64,000 nucleotides of DNA from JALOLG01 sp963722415 (GTDB taxonomy: Bacteria > Actinomycetota > Acidimicrobiia > Acidimicrobiales > Ilumatobacteraceae). The stretch covers positions 124,001 to 188,000 of the forward strand of contig CAVRNI010000002.1 of NCBI GenBank assembly GCA_963722415.1, read 5' to 3'. Shown here in pieces: positions 35,385 through 44,445 of this stretch (position 1 is its first letter; every line of letters starts with the position of its first letter). Both the position numbers and the translations under genes were made by a program. Below the pieces are notes generated by a model. It was not told the DNA's origin and searched no databases. It saw nothing but the letters and a program-made list of their open reading frames with translations.

Positions 35385-35771
35385 TCAGGGCCGATCCGAC
35401 CAGAGCTCGATGCGGTGACCCTCGGGGTCGTGGCAGTAGAACACGTCTGCACCCCATCGGCTCTTGATCTCGGTGACGTCGACACCGCTGGACTCGAGCA
35501 GCGTCCGTGTCTCGACGAGCATCGGGACCTGCCAGGTCAGCGTCACGCCTTGCCCGTCGACCGCGCCGATCGTCGCTCTCGAGGCGTCGGCGATGCTGAG
35601 GAACGACGATGCAGCGAGCTGAAACTCCACGAACCAGTCGTTCTCGAACGCAACGCGGAGGCCGAGGACCGTCCGGTAGAACGCGACCGTCTCGAGCCAC
35701 CGCTCGCAGTAGAGCACCGTGTTCGTCCGTTCGATCGACAGGACGGACTCATCGCGCGTCGTCATCGACAT
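35385..35771 (-). CDS. VOC-family protein
   Basis: About 128 aa: NTVLYCERWLETVAFYRTVLGLRVAFENDWFVEFQ at the start and DVFYCHDPEGHRIELWS at the end are classic vicinal-oxygen-chelate motifs, including the terminal metal Glu. ATG 35771 (MSM) or 35765 may start it. No substrate assigned. It is convergent with the cyclase gene. Confidence 0.75.
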   Translation of the reverse strand: MSMTTRDESVLSIERTNTVLYCERWLETVAFYRTVLGLRVAFENDWFVEFQLAASSFLSIADASRATIGAVDGQGVTLTWQVPMLVETRTLLESSGVDVTEIKSRWGADVFYCHDPEGHRIELWSDRP

Positions 35772-35878
35772 TGAGCTTCGCCGACGAGCCACGGCCGGCG
35801 CCAGGCCTACGATCGCTGCCGACAGATCAGAGGAGCGCAGGTGAACGCGATCGACGAGAGCAGACGGAGGGGACGCGA

Positions 35879-36880
35879 ATGACCGACGACCGGGTGCGCT
35901 GGGGTGTCTTGGGCCCGGCGGCGATCGCCGTGCACAAGGTGATCCCCGCGATGCAGCGTTCGCAGCACTGCGAGGTGGTCGCCATCGCGTCGCGGGACGC
36001 CGAGCGGGCCACCGCGGCCGCCGAACAGATGGGGATCGCCCGTCACCACGGCTCCTACGACGATCTCCTGGCCGATCCCGATGTGGAGGCCGTGTACATC
36101 CCGTTGCCCAATCACCTCCATGCGGAGTGGACGCTTCGTGCCGCGGCGGCCGGCAAACATGTGTTGTGCGAGAAGCCGCTGGCACTCTCGGCGGCGCAAG
36201 CAGCCGAGATGGTCGAGGGCTGCCGAGCCGCTGGCGTCCTGCTCATGGAAGCGTTCATGTACCGGCTTCACCCGCTGTGGCTGCGTGTCAGAGATCTGGT
36301 CACGTCGGGGACGATCGGTGAGCTCGAGGCGATCCAGGTCTTCTTCGCGTACCACAACGTCGACCCCGCCAACATCCGCAACATCGCCGAGTACGGCGGC
36401 GGCGCGTTGATGGACGTCGGCTGCTACGCGATCAACGTCGCGCGGTGGATGTTCGACGGCGAGCCGACCGCCGTCTCGGCTGCCGTGCGCATCGATCCGC
36501 GCTTCGGCACCGACGCCGTGACCTCGGCGGTGCTCGACTTCGGCGGGCGTCACGCCACGTTCACGTGCTCGACCCAGACCGAGCCCGACCAGCGGGTTCA
36601 TCTGATCGGCTCGACCGGTCGGCTGCTGGTGGAGATCCCGTTCAACATCCCACCCGACCTCCCGACGCGCATCATCCACGCCTCGGGTGGCGACCCACCC
36701 GTCGCCCCTGGGATCGACGTCATCGAGGTACCGGCCGCCGACCCCTACACCGCCCAGTGCGACGCCTTCTCCGCCGCGATCCGTGACGGCTCCGCGGTGC
36801 CCATCCCACCTCAGGACGCCGTCGCCAACATGGCTGTCATCGATCACATCCTCGAGGGCGCGTCGGGCCCCTCGACCTGA
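35879..36880 (+). CDS. Gfo/Idh/MocA-family oxidoreductase
   Basis: 333 aa: RWGVLGPAAIAVHKVIPAM Rossmann start, CEKPLALSAAQA catalytic Lys near 97, AFMYRLHPLW near 123 and GGGALMDVGCYAINVARW near 178-195. It is most like D-xylose/dihydrodiol dehydrogenase members. GGAGGGG precedes ATG 35879. The last 44 nt overlap the convergent cobD gene tail to tail. Confidence 0.83.
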   Translation: MTDDRVRWGVLGPAAIAVHKVIPAMQRSQHCEVVAIASRDAERATAAAEQMGIARHHGSYDDLLADPDVEAVYIPLPNHLHAEWTLRAAAAGKHVLCEKPLALSAAQAAEMVEGCRAAGVLLMEAFMYRLHPLWLRVRDLVTSGTIGELEAIQVFFAYHNVDPANIRNIAEYGGGALMDVGCYAINVARWMFDGEPTAVSAAVRIDPRFGTDAVTSAVLDFGGRHATFTCSTQTEPDQRVHLIGSTGRLLVEIPFNIPPDLPTRIIHASGGDPPVAPGIDVIEVPAADPYTAQCDAFSAAIRDGSAVPIPPQDAVANMAVIDHILEGASGPST

Positions 36881-37784
36881 CGGTGCGTGCACCGGCTTCG
36901 ACCGCGAGGAGAACGAGCGCGAATGCCGCCGTCGCGTGCCGCCGCAATCGGATTGCGACCGCGATGTCGGCGGGCGCCGGCGGGGCGCCGTTGCCGAGGA
37001 ATCCACGATCCTCGATGTCGTCGCCGTACCGGTTGACGCCGCCGAGTCGTACACCGAGCGCGGCGGCGAAGGCGGCCTCGATGACACCGCCGTTCGGCGA
37101 CGGGTGCCGATGCGCGTCGCGGCGTACGACCCGCCAGATCTCGCCGGCGCGCCGCGGGCGCACGGCGGCGACGGAGACGGCGGTGAGCCGCGCCGGCAGC
37201 AGGTTCGCGACGTCGTCGAGGCGTGCGCTGGCCCACCCGAAGCGTTGATAGCGGCCGTCTCGATGGCCCACCATCGCGTCGAGCGTGTTCACGGCCCGGT
37301 GCGCGAGAACGGCGGGTGCGCCTCCGATCGTCCCCCAGAACAAGGACGCGGTGATGGCGTCGACACAGTTCTCGGCGACCGACTCGATGACGGCGCGGCT
37401 GATCTCGTGCTCGTCGAGGTGCTCGGTGTTGCGGCCGACGAGTGTGCGGACGCGCTGGCGTGCCGAGTGGAGGTCGCCCTCGTGGAGGAGCCGCGACACG
37501 CGGATGGCTTCGTCGTCGAGCATCCTGCCGGCCGCGCAGATCGTCGTCGTCACGAGGGTCGCCATCCAGGGTCCGATCGCGCGTCGCAATGACAGGCCGA
37601 CCGTGATGCCGAGGCCGACCCCGGTCATCGCGAGCGCCACTCCGGGCAGGCGACGATCCGCGTACAGGTGGTGCTCGACCCGTTGCATCAACGATCCGTA
37701 ACGGGCCACCGGATGCCAGCTGGTCGGCGGCTCGCCGAGCAGTTGGTCGAGTGCTGCACCGGCAGTCGCGGCGACGCTGTTCAT
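36837..37784 (-). CDS. cobD: Adenosylcobinamide-phosphate synthase
   Basis: A 315-aa integral membrane protein of the CobD/CbiB family, which joins aminopropanol to adenosylcobyric acid late in B12 synthesis. Diagnostic segments are LDQLLGEPPTSWHPVARYG near 14-30, SRAVIESVAENCVDAITASLFWG near 130-152, RAVNTLDAMVGHR near 162-174 and ARLDDVANLLPARLTA near 187. No other cobalamin gene is in the window. It overlaps the preceding dehydrogenase gene's 3' end by 44 nt on the opposite strand. Confidence 0.9.
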   Translation of the reverse strand: MNSVAATAGAALDQLLGEPPTSWHPVARYGSLMQRVEHHLYADRRLPGVALAMTGVGLGITVGLSLRRAIGPWMATLVTTTICAAGRMLDDEAIRVSRLLHEGDLHSARQRVRTLVGRNTEHLDEHEISRAVIESVAENCVDAITASLFWGTIGGAPAVLAHRAVNTLDAMVGHRDGRYQRFGWASARLDDVANLLPARLTAVSVAAVRPRRAGEIWRVVRRDAHRHPSPNGGVIEAAFAAALGVRLGGVNRYGDDIEDRGFLGNGAPPAPADIAVAIRLRRHATAAFALVLLAVEAGARTVRSRGPTRPRGCDR

Positions 37785-37839
37785 CCGGTCATGATGCGCG
37801 CCAACACCGACCTTGTCGTGTGAGGGTCCCTGATTCTAG

Positions 37840-37861
37840 AGTATTAGGTATGCCTAATACT
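37840..37861. promoter_or_regulatory. DtxR/IdeR-like iron box
   Basis: AGTATTAGG-TATG-CCTAATACT is a perfect palindrome with 9-bp arms, 20 nt before ATG 37882. The TTAGG/CCTAA content resembles actinobacterial iron-repressor sites, although the half-site spacing is not the exact consensus. TAGAGT (37837-37842) overlaps it and is a plausible -10. The two genes downstream are iron genes. Confidence 0.62.
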
Positions 37862-37881
37862 GCGGACGCCGGATTCTGACG

Positions 37882-39279
37882 ATGACCGTCTCGGACCTGG
37901 TTGCAGATGCACCGATCGAACGGGAGGGCGACGCGCCGACGACGGACGACGGCGAGGAGCTCCGGCCGGCGCCGCGACCGTCGCGAATTCGCCGGGTCGC
38001 GATGCGCCCGCGACGGGTGATCGTCAAGTTGCACCGATGGCTGGCACTGGGGCTGTTGGCGTGGCTGATCATCGTGTCGTTCACCGGGGCATGGCTGGTC
38101 GTCCATGACTCGGTCGAGAGCGTGTTGCACAGCGATCGATTTCGTTCGACGAGCGGTGATGTCGGCCCGCAGGCAGCCTTCGAAGCGGCGCAGGCATCGC
38201 TGCCGGCGGAAGCAACGGTGTACGGACTGACGACACCACGCAACGGGCGCGGCGTGTATCAGGTGTATGCCGAGCTGTACCCGCCAACGACCGACGACGA
38301 GGGGGTGAGCGACGACGAGGCGAGCACCGCCCTGCCCGCGTATCTCACGGCGTTCGTCGACCCGGGAACGGGCGAGGTGAACGGCGTCCGTGACGAGGAG
38401 GAAGGCTTCTCGTGGTGGCTCTACCGGGGGCACATGTACCTCTGGCAGGACTACGGCATGTTCGGCGTGTTCGACCCCGAGGACGGATGGTGTCGCAAGG
38501 ACGCTGACGGCGGCGAGCCGACCGGCGTCCACGGGGTCGTGTGCGACGTGATTCCCGACGGCATGGACATGGTGGGGTGGCTGGCGATCGGCTTTCTCGC
38601 GGTCATCGTGTCGGGCTTCTACCTCTGGTACTGGCCCGGTGTTCGGCGCTGGGCGACGGCTTTCGTGGTGCGTCGCGGGCGGGGCAAGTTCACGTTCAAC
38701 CTGACGCTGCACAAGGTGGTCGGTTTCGTCGTCTGGATCCCGCTCACGGCCGTTGCGTTCACCGGCGCGGCGTTCGCATTTCCGAACATGGCGAAGTGGT
38801 TCGAGAACGTGACCCCCGCCCAGCGGGACTTCGAGTTGTGGCTCACGCCCGAGGATCTCGCGTCGAGTCCCGCGGACGGGCGCCCGGCGATCGGGCTCGA
38901 TCGCGCCGCGGCGATCATCGCCGAGCAGTACCCCAACCGTGCCCTCAACTACCTGGAAGCGCCGTGGGACGAGACGGCCACGTACCTCGCGTGGGTGACC
39001 CGCGGCTTCGATCCGTGGACACGCGAGGGAGGTGCCGGCAATGCCTATCTGGCGCTCGATCAGTACACCGGCGAGACCCTCTACGACGGCGTTCCCGGGG
39101 ACGGCAACGTGTTCGACCAGGCGTGGGACGATTGGAGCTTTCCGACCCACACCGGCGATTTCGGTGGGACGGCCACCCGAGTCGTGTGGGTGGTCCTCGG
39201 CCTGTCGCCGCTCGTCCTGGCCACGACCGGTCTCACGATGAACCTCATCCGCCGCCAGAAGCGAGCACGACGACGATGA
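37882..39279 (+). CDS. PepSY-associated TM protein (iron-uptake reductase-like)
   Basis: A 465-aa membrane protein with the PepSY_TM pattern. Helix 1 is at KLHRWLALGLLAWLIIVSFTGAWLVVHD (near 48-76, His at helix entry). A large extracytoplasmic part follows, then helices near 235-255 (GWLAIGFLAVIVSGFYLWYWPG), near 280-300 (LHKVVGFVVWIPLTAVAFTGAAFAF) and near 430-455. The conserved His residues at helix ends could bind haem. Related proteins assist ferric-siderophore reduction. It overlaps the siderophore-interacting gene by 4 nt, behind an iron box. Confidence 0.85.
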   Translation: MTVSDLVADAPIEREGDAPTTDDGEELRPAPRPSRIRRVAMRPRRVIVKLHRWLALGLLAWLIIVSFTGAWLVVHDSVESVLHSDRFRSTSGDVGPQAAFEAAQASLPAEATVYGLTTPRNGRGVYQVYAELYPPTTDDEGVSDDEASTALPAYLTAFVDPGTGEVNGVRDEEEGFSWWLYRGHMYLWQDYGMFGVFDPEDGWCRKDADGGEPTGVHGVVCDVIPDGMDMVGWLAIGFLAVIVSGFYLWYWPGVRRWATAFVVRRGRGKFTFNLTLHKVVGFVVWIPLTAVAFTGAAFAFPNMAKWFENVTPAQRDFELWLTPEDLASSPADGRPAIGLDRAAAIIAEQYPNRALNYLEAPWDETATYLAWVTRGFDPWTREGGAGNAYLALDQYTGETLYDGVPGDGNVFDQAWDDWSFPTHTGDFGGTATRVVWVVLGLSPLVLATTGLTMNLIRRQKRARRR

Positions 39280-40073
39280 GCACCACTGACACGGAGCGGG
39301 ACGCGGCGGAGTTGGATCAGATCCGGACGTTCCTGACCCACGTCAGCGCGGTCGACACGATCCATCCGCATCTGCGCCAGATCACGTTTGCCGGTGGCGA
39401 TCTGACGACGTTCGAACCGCTCGGTCCCGACTCGTTCTGCTACCTCCTGCTCCCGCCACCCGGTCAGGACACGCTCGGGGTCGACCAGGGCTTCACGTGG
39501 GAGCAGTACTCGCAGATGCCGCCCGACGCGCGGCCGGTCGGTGCCTACTACACGGTGCGCCGCTGGCGTTCACACACGTCGGAGCTCGACATGCTGGTCG
39601 TCCTCCACGGCGACGGCGGTCACGCATCGCGCTGGGCGGCGCGCGCCGAACGCGGCGACGAGGTGGCGCTGTGGGGGCCGCGCACCGCGTATCACCCGCC
39701 GCACGACACCGACTCGCTGTTGCTGGTCGCCGACGAGACCGGGCTCCCAGCGGTCGCCGCGATCCTCGAACAACTCCCCGACGGAATGCCTGCTCGCGTG
39801 TTCGCCGAGGTCGCCGATCGGTCCGAACAGCACGAGTTGCCGTTGTCGCCGGCGATCGAGATCACGTGGCTGCATCGCAACGGTGCGCCGCCGGGCACGA
39901 CGACGCTGCTGGCCGACGCCGTTCGCGGTCGTGCATGGCCCGCAGGGCGCCCATACGTGTGGGGTGGTGGCGAGTCCCGGGTGATGACCTCGATCCGCAA
40001 GTACGTCCGCAAGGAGATCGGGCTGCAACGGAGTTCCGTCTCGCTCGTCGCCTACTGGCGACTCGGCGCCTAG
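39276..40073 (+). CDS. Siderophore-interacting protein (ferric-siderophore reductase)
   Basis: A 265-aa FAD-binding SIP: YYTVRRWRSHTSELDMLVVLHGDGGHASRWAARAERGDEVALWGPR (FAD- and partner-binding region, near 88-135), then LLLVADETGLPAVAAILEQLP near 148 and a C-terminal VWGGGESRVMTSIRKYVRKE motif near 227. These release iron from imported siderophores with NAD(P)H. ATG 39276 overlaps the PepSY stop. Confidence 0.9.
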   Translation: MSTTDTERDAAELDQIRTFLTHVSAVDTIHPHLRQITFAGGDLTTFEPLGPDSFCYLLLPPPGQDTLGVDQGFTWEQYSQMPPDARPVGAYYTVRRWRSHTSELDMLVVLHGDGGHASRWAARAERGDEVALWGPRTAYHPPHDTDSLLLVADETGLPAVAAILEQLPDGMPARVFAEVADRSEQHELPLSPAIEITWLHRNGAPPGTTTLLADAVRGRAWPAGRPYVWGGGESRVMTSIRKYVRKEIGLQRSSVSLVAYWRLGA

Positions 40074-40091
40074 CGCCGACCCGTTCGCGGA

Positions 40092-41690
40092 TCAACCGAG
40101 GCGGTCGGCGTGGCGGAGGACGAGCAGCCAGGTCAGCGTTCCGGACGCGAGCACGAGCACGATCGAGGCGAGACCCGCTTCGGCGAGGAACCCGCCCTCG
40201 AACGCACCCCAGACCCGCGTTGCCAACGTTTCGAGCCCGATCGGCGCGAGGAGCAGGGTTGCCGGGAGCTCCTTGACGGTCGACAGGAGCACGAGACCCG
40301 CTCCGGCAAGGAGCCCGGGACGCATCAACGGCAGGTCCACCGTGAGCGCACGCCGCGCCGGCGAGGCACCGAGCAGCTGCGCCGACTCGCGGACGCGACG
40401 TGGCACCGTGGCGGCGGCGACCTCGGTGGAGCGCAGCGCCTGGGCGCCGAAATGGACGACGTAGGCGGCGATCAGCAGCGGGACGGACTGGTACAGCTGG
40501 TCGAAGTACGGAACGTTGAGCGCCCAGAACGCGAGGCTGAGCGCGGTGACCAGACCGGGAACCGCGAACCCGACGAGGATCGACGCCGACGTCGTCGGGC
40601 CGAGACGGCTGCGGTAGCGAGCGGTCAACAGGGCGGCCGGGAGCACCACAGCAGCGGCGGCTGTGGCGGCGATGGTTCCGAGCCACGCCGTCGACCATGC
40701 CGGTTCGCGCAGGTCGGCCAGGTCGTGTCCGAGCTCGGCAAGGGGCGAAGCGCTCCCTTCGATGCCGCGCCAGGCCCATTGGGCGAGCGACACCACGGGC
40801 GCGACGAGCGACACGAGCAGCACCGCGAGGACGGACATCACGGCGGGGATGCGCCAGCGTCCGAGCCGGATCGGAGCATTCTTGCGCAGACCGGTCGGTG
40901 CGCTGTGCTGGAGTGAGCCGCCGAGTCTGCGTTCGATGGTGACGGCGAGGACGGCGAGGACGAGCAGGAGAGTTGCCGCCGCGAAGGATCGGGCTTGGTC
41001 GACGAGCCGTGTCGCGTAGACGACGCGGGTGAGCGTGTCGAAGCCGAGCAGCTGCACCGCTCCGAACTCGCTCAGGCAGTACAGCAGGGCGATCAGCATC
41101 CCGCCGAGCACCGACGTTCGAATGGCGGGCAACACGATCCTGAAGAACAGGCGCGACGGCCGATCGCCGAGGAGGCGGGCGCTTTCCTCGATCGACGGTG
41201 GGAGGCCCGCCAGACGGGCGGCGACCGGCAAGTAGACGTAGGGATAGGTGAACGCGGTGAGCACGAAGCAGGACGGGCCCAGACCCCGGAACCGTCGCGG
41301 CGCGTCGTAGCCGAACAGCTCGAGAACCTCGCGAATGACACCGTCCGGTGCGAGGCCGGCGATGAAGGCGGCCGCGCCGATGAACGAGGGGAACACCAAC
41401 GGCAACGGAGCCAACAGCCTCCACACGCGGGCGAGTGGAACGTCGGTGCGGACCAGCAGCCACGCCAACCCGGTACCCAGCACGCCCGACGCGAAGCTGA
41501 CGATGACGGCCAACTGGACCGTTCTCCACAATGGCCCGACCGACTCTCGAATGGTGTCGCCGAAATCGGCGTCGAGCGTGACGGTCCGCCACAGCACGTA
41601 GACGACCGGTGCGGCGAATCCGACGGCGATCGCAATCGCCAGGCCCCGCAACAGGTGCGGGGGCCGATCAGCCCTCGAGGCCTGCGCCAT
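40092..41690 (-). CDS. Fe3+ ABC transporter permease (two fused permease halves)
   Basis: A 532-aa protein with about 12 membrane helices in two homologous halves, each carrying an EAA-type loop (EESARLLGDRPSRLFFRIVLP near 175; RESAQLLGASPARRALTVDLPLMRPG near 440). This is the FbpB/SfuB layout of ferric-iron importers. It overlaps the binding-protein gene by 23 nt. Third gene of the ATPase-SBP-permease operon. Confidence 0.88.
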   Translation of the reverse strand: MAQASRADRPPHLLRGLAIAIAVGFAAPVVYVLWRTVTLDADFGDTIRESVGPLWRTVQLAVIVSFASGVLGTGLAWLLVRTDVPLARVWRLLAPLPLVFPSFIGAAAFIAGLAPDGVIREVLELFGYDAPRRFRGLGPSCFVLTAFTYPYVYLPVAARLAGLPPSIEESARLLGDRPSRLFFRIVLPAIRTSVLGGMLIALLYCLSEFGAVQLLGFDTLTRVVYATRLVDQARSFAAATLLLVLAVLAVTIERRLGGSLQHSAPTGLRKNAPIRLGRWRIPAVMSVLAVLLVSLVAPVVSLAQWAWRGIEGSASPLAELGHDLADLREPAWSTAWLGTIAATAAAAVVLPAALLTARYRSRLGPTTSASILVGFAVPGLVTALSLAFWALNVPYFDQLYQSVPLLIAAYVVHFGAQALRSTEVAAATVPRRVRESAQLLGASPARRALTVDLPLMRPGLLAGAGLVLLSTVKELPATLLLAPIGLETLATRVWGAFEGGFLAEAGLASIVLVLASGTLTWLLVLRHADRLG

Positions 41691-42726
41691 GGATCATCGC
41701 TCGCGTCGACTGCAGATCGCCGCCGAGGGCGTCGAGATCGATGTCCTCCGACGCGCTGAGCTCGATCCTCGGGAGCACCGGGGACGGCTCGACCCCGGCG
41801 GCGAGGGGGTACTCGAACGTCTGATCCGAGAAGTATCGCTGTGCCTCGTCCTCCAGCAGGAAGCGGATCAACTCGACCGCTTCGTCCTCGCTGTCGGTGT
41901 TCTCGATCATCGCCGCGCCGGTGACGATCACCAGGCTGCCGATGTCGTCGTCCGGGAAGTCGTAGTTGACGCCGGGGAACTCGGGATCGTCGGCCAGTGC
42001 CTGGTAGAGGTAGTAGTGGTTGACGAGGCCGACGTCGATCTCGCCGCGGCCGACGGCCGCCACGATCGCGTTGTTGTTCGGGAACGTGAGGGCGTCGTTG
42101 TCGGCGATGCCTTGTAACCACGCCGCCGTGGCATCGTCGCCGAGCTTGATGCGCATCGCCGACACGAAGTCCTGGAACGATGCGTTCGAGGGGGCAACGC
42201 CGATGCGCCCTTTCCACTCAGGTTGCACGAGATCGAGCACCGTGTCCGGAAGCTCGGCGGGGTCGACGATCTCCGGGTTGTAGACCAGCACTCGCTTCCG
42301 ACCCGAGAACCCGACCCAACTGCCGTCCTCGGCGTGGAAGCCCTCGGCGACGCGGTCGAGGACATCGTCGGGGAGCGTGCCCAACAGGCCCTGCTGATCG
42401 AGATACCCGACGGCGCCGGGCGATTGGGACAAGAACACGTCGGCTGGCGACTGGTCGGCCTCCTCCCCGATCAGCAACGCCAGATCCGCGGTGTCTCCGT
42501 ACCGCGCCTCGACAGTGATCCCCGTCTCCTCCGCGAAGCGATCGAGGATCGGCTCGATCAGGTTCTGGGTCCGGCCCGAGTAGATCGTCACCGTGCCACT
42601 GCCGGCGGCCCCGCCATCGGAGCCGCACCCGGCGAGGGCAGAGACGCCGACGAGCACGAGCGGCGTGATGACCCGAACCGGCGTACGCACCAGGTCAAAG
42701 TACCATCGCACCTGCGAAAAGTTCAC
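41668..42726 (-). CDS. Fe3+ ABC transporter substrate-binding lipoprotein
   Basis: A 352-aa periplasmic-binding-type lipoprotein with an export signal ending in the lipobox LVGVSALAGCG (Cys near 34). The mature part begins TVTIYSGRTQNLIEPILDRFAEETGI and has FLSQSPGAVGYL and LVNHYYLYQAL, the latter holding the Tyr pair that binds ferric iron in FbpA-type proteins. The start is GTG 42726, overlapping the ATPase stop by 4 nt. Confidence 0.9.
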   Translation of the reverse strand: MNFSQVRWYFDLVRTPVRVITPLVLVGVSALAGCGSDGGAAGSGTVTIYSGRTQNLIEPILDRFAEETGITVEARYGDTADLALLIGEEADQSPADVFLSQSPGAVGYLDQQGLLGTLPDDVLDRVAEGFHAEDGSWVGFSGRKRVLVYNPEIVDPAELPDTVLDLVQPEWKGRIGVAPSNASFQDFVSAMRIKLGDDATAAWLQGIADNDALTFPNNNAIVAAVGRGEIDVGLVNHYYLYQALADDPEFPGVNYDFPDDDIGSLVIVTGAAMIENTDSEDEAVELIRFLLEDEAQRYFSDQTFEYPLAAGVEPSPVLPRIELSASEDIDLDALGGDLQSTRAMIHGAGLEG

Positions 42727-43826
42727 CTCGCCTTATGCGTCGCGTAAGGCGTGCTAGGTGCCATCGCCCCGCCATCGTCACTCGGCCAGGCGTGGGCGAT
42801 CGCGTCGGCGATCGTCACCGTCACCTTGTCGCCGATGCGGTGCCGCGGCGCGCCGGCGGCGCGCACCACAACCGGTGTGCTCACGCCGGGCACACAGATC
42901 TCGTAGCGCGTCTCAGCGCCGAAGTAATGGACCTCGGCGACCCTCGCCTCGCCGCCCGGACGGGCCGACATCTGTTCCGGGCGCAGCATCACCGTCCCGG
43001 TCGCGATCGCCGTCGGCCGGGTGGCGACCATGCCGAGCGCCGTGTCGGCGGTCCTTCCGTTCAACACAGCCGGCAGCAGGACGGCTTCACCGACGAAGCG
43101 CGCCAGTCGTGGCGAGGCGGGTGTGGTGTAGATCTCCTCCGGGGTGCCGACCTGCTCGACGAGCCCAGCGTGCATGACAGCGACGCGATCTCCGAAGCTC
43201 ATCGCCTCTTCCTGGTCGTGCGTGACCAGGATCGTGGTGACCCCGAGGTCGGTGAGCAAGCGTCGGACCTCGTCGCGCAACTGCACGCGCAAGGCGGCAT
43301 CGAGGCTGGCGAACGGCTCGTCGAGGAGCACGACCCCCGGTTCGGGCGCGAGGGCCCGCGCCAAGGCGACGCGCTGCTGCTCACCGCCCGAAAGCGTGCC
43401 TGGCATGCGGTCGTGCTTGTCGGCGAGGCCGACGAGACGCAGCGCCTCGCGTGCCCGGTGATCACGTGCCGGACCCCGAACGATGCCGTAGTTGACGTTG
43501 TTGATGACGTTCCGGTGGGGGAACAGCGCACCGTCCTGGAACACCATCCCGACCCGCCGCCGCTCGGCCGGCACGCCCTTTCCGGCCGTCACGTCGCGAT
43601 CCCCGATGTGGATCGATCCCGACGTCGGCTGCTCGAGACCGGCGATGCAGCGCAGCAGTGTCGTCTTGCCGCAACCTGACGCACCGAGCAGGGCGAGGAT
43701 CTCGCCACCCCCGACGGTGACATCGATGCCGCGGAGCACCGGGGCGGCACCGTAGTCGGCGACCAGTCCGCGGACCTCGATGCCGACGCCGCGAGGAGCG
43801 GCAGCGGGTGGGATCACGGCGGACAT
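42723..43826 (-). CDS. Fe3+ ABC transporter ATP-binding protein
   Basis: A 367-aa ABC ATPase: Walker A GASGCGKTT near 47, Q-loop FQDGALFPHR, signature LSGGEQQRVALARAL near 147, Walker B VVLLDEPFASLD near 168, switch His in VTHDQEEA, and a C-terminal OB-like regulatory domain. It is the FbpC/PotA type. ATG 43826 lies 8 nt downstream of a TAGGGT box; the longer open frame upstream is not protein-like. First gene of the operon. Confidence 0.9.
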   Translation of the reverse strand: MSAVIPPAAAPRGVGIEVRGLVADYGAAPVLRGIDVTVGGGEILALLGASGCGKTTLLRCIAGLEQPTSGSIHIGDRDVTAGKGVPAERRRVGMVFQDGALFPHRNVINNVNYGIVRGPARDHRAREALRLVGLADKHDRMPGTLSGGEQQRVALARALAPEPGVVLLDEPFASLDAALRVQLRDEVRRLLTDLGVTTILVTHDQEEAMSFGDRVAVMHAGLVEQVGTPEEIYTTPASPRLARFVGEAVLLPAVLNGRTADTALGMVATRPTAIATGTVMLRPEQMSARPGGEARVAEVHYFGAETRYEICVPGVSTPVVVRAAGAPRHRIGDKVTVTIADAIAHAWPSDDGGAMAPSTPYATHKAR

Positions 43827-43834
43827 GGAAAGCG

Positions 43835-43840
43835 ACCCTA
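43835..43840 (-). promoter_or_regulatory. Leaderless -10 element TAGGGT
   Basis: Minus-strand TAGGGT, 8 nt before ATG 43826. No iron-box-like palindrome is evident beside it, unlike the PepSY/SIP promoter. Confidence 0.5.
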
Positions 43841-43956
43841 TCGACCCGAGGAAACATCGCCGAAGCGCCTCTCGCCGAGCCCGGACGATCAGGCCGCCGA
43901 CGGCCTGCACGCTGACCGTTCCCTGGCGTCTGACGGGCTGTCGCGACGCTCGTGAG

Positions 43957-44445
43957 TCAGTCGACGTTGGGGGAACTCGTCCACACCGCGTCGATCGGCG
44001 CATCTCCGGCGTCCGACACACCGTTGAGGAGGCGCTGCATCGCGGTGGCCATCTTGTTCGCCCGAGCCTTGGCGAGTTCGGCGACCGGACCCGAGAACAG
44101 GTTGTCGATCGTGTCCACGAACAGTTCGAGCCAGCGGTCGTAATGCTCAGGGGTGAACGGTGTGCGGGCGTGGACGGGCTCGTGCGCCCGCAGCGGATTG
44201 CCCTCGTAGCCGCGCACGCCGAACAGCTGCCACGACCAGAACTCGACGAGCGTCTCGATGTGCTTGTTCCAGTCCATCCCGGCCGCGGCGAACACCGGGC
44301 CGAGCACATCGTCCATCGCCGCCTGCCGGTAGAAGTCGCGTACGAACCGCTCGATGTGTGCGCGACCACCGATATCGGGGAGCGGGGACTCGACGAGATG
44401 CAGCCAGCAGGCCGCCTCGCCGCCCTCCTCGGCAGGCGTCGTCAT
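43957..44445 (-). CDS. Group III truncated haemoglobin
   Basis: 162 aa. The 2-on-2 globin core IERFVRDFYRQAAMDDVLGPVFAAAG is near 31-56, KHIETLVEFWSWQLFG near 61-76, the likely proximal His is in LRAHEPVH (near 88), and the WLELF helix near 105 has the Trp typical of group III. Overlap of 4 nt with the RIC gene upstream ties it to nitric-oxide or peroxynitrite defence. Confidence 0.85.
   Translation of the reverse strand: MTTPAEEGGEAACWLHLVESPLPDIGGRAHIERFVRDFYRQAAMDDVLGPVFAAAGMDWNKHIETLVEFWSWQLFGVRGYEGNPLRAHEPVHARTPFTPEHYDRWLELFVDTIDNLFSGPVAELAKARANKMATAMQRLLNGVSDAGDAPIDAVWTSSPNVD

Noticed and set aside
42730..42760. CGCCTTA...TAAGGCG near-palindrome as an iron box for the ABC operon
   Set aside because: It lies inside the 3' end of the ATPase coding sequence, not in front of the operon's first gene.
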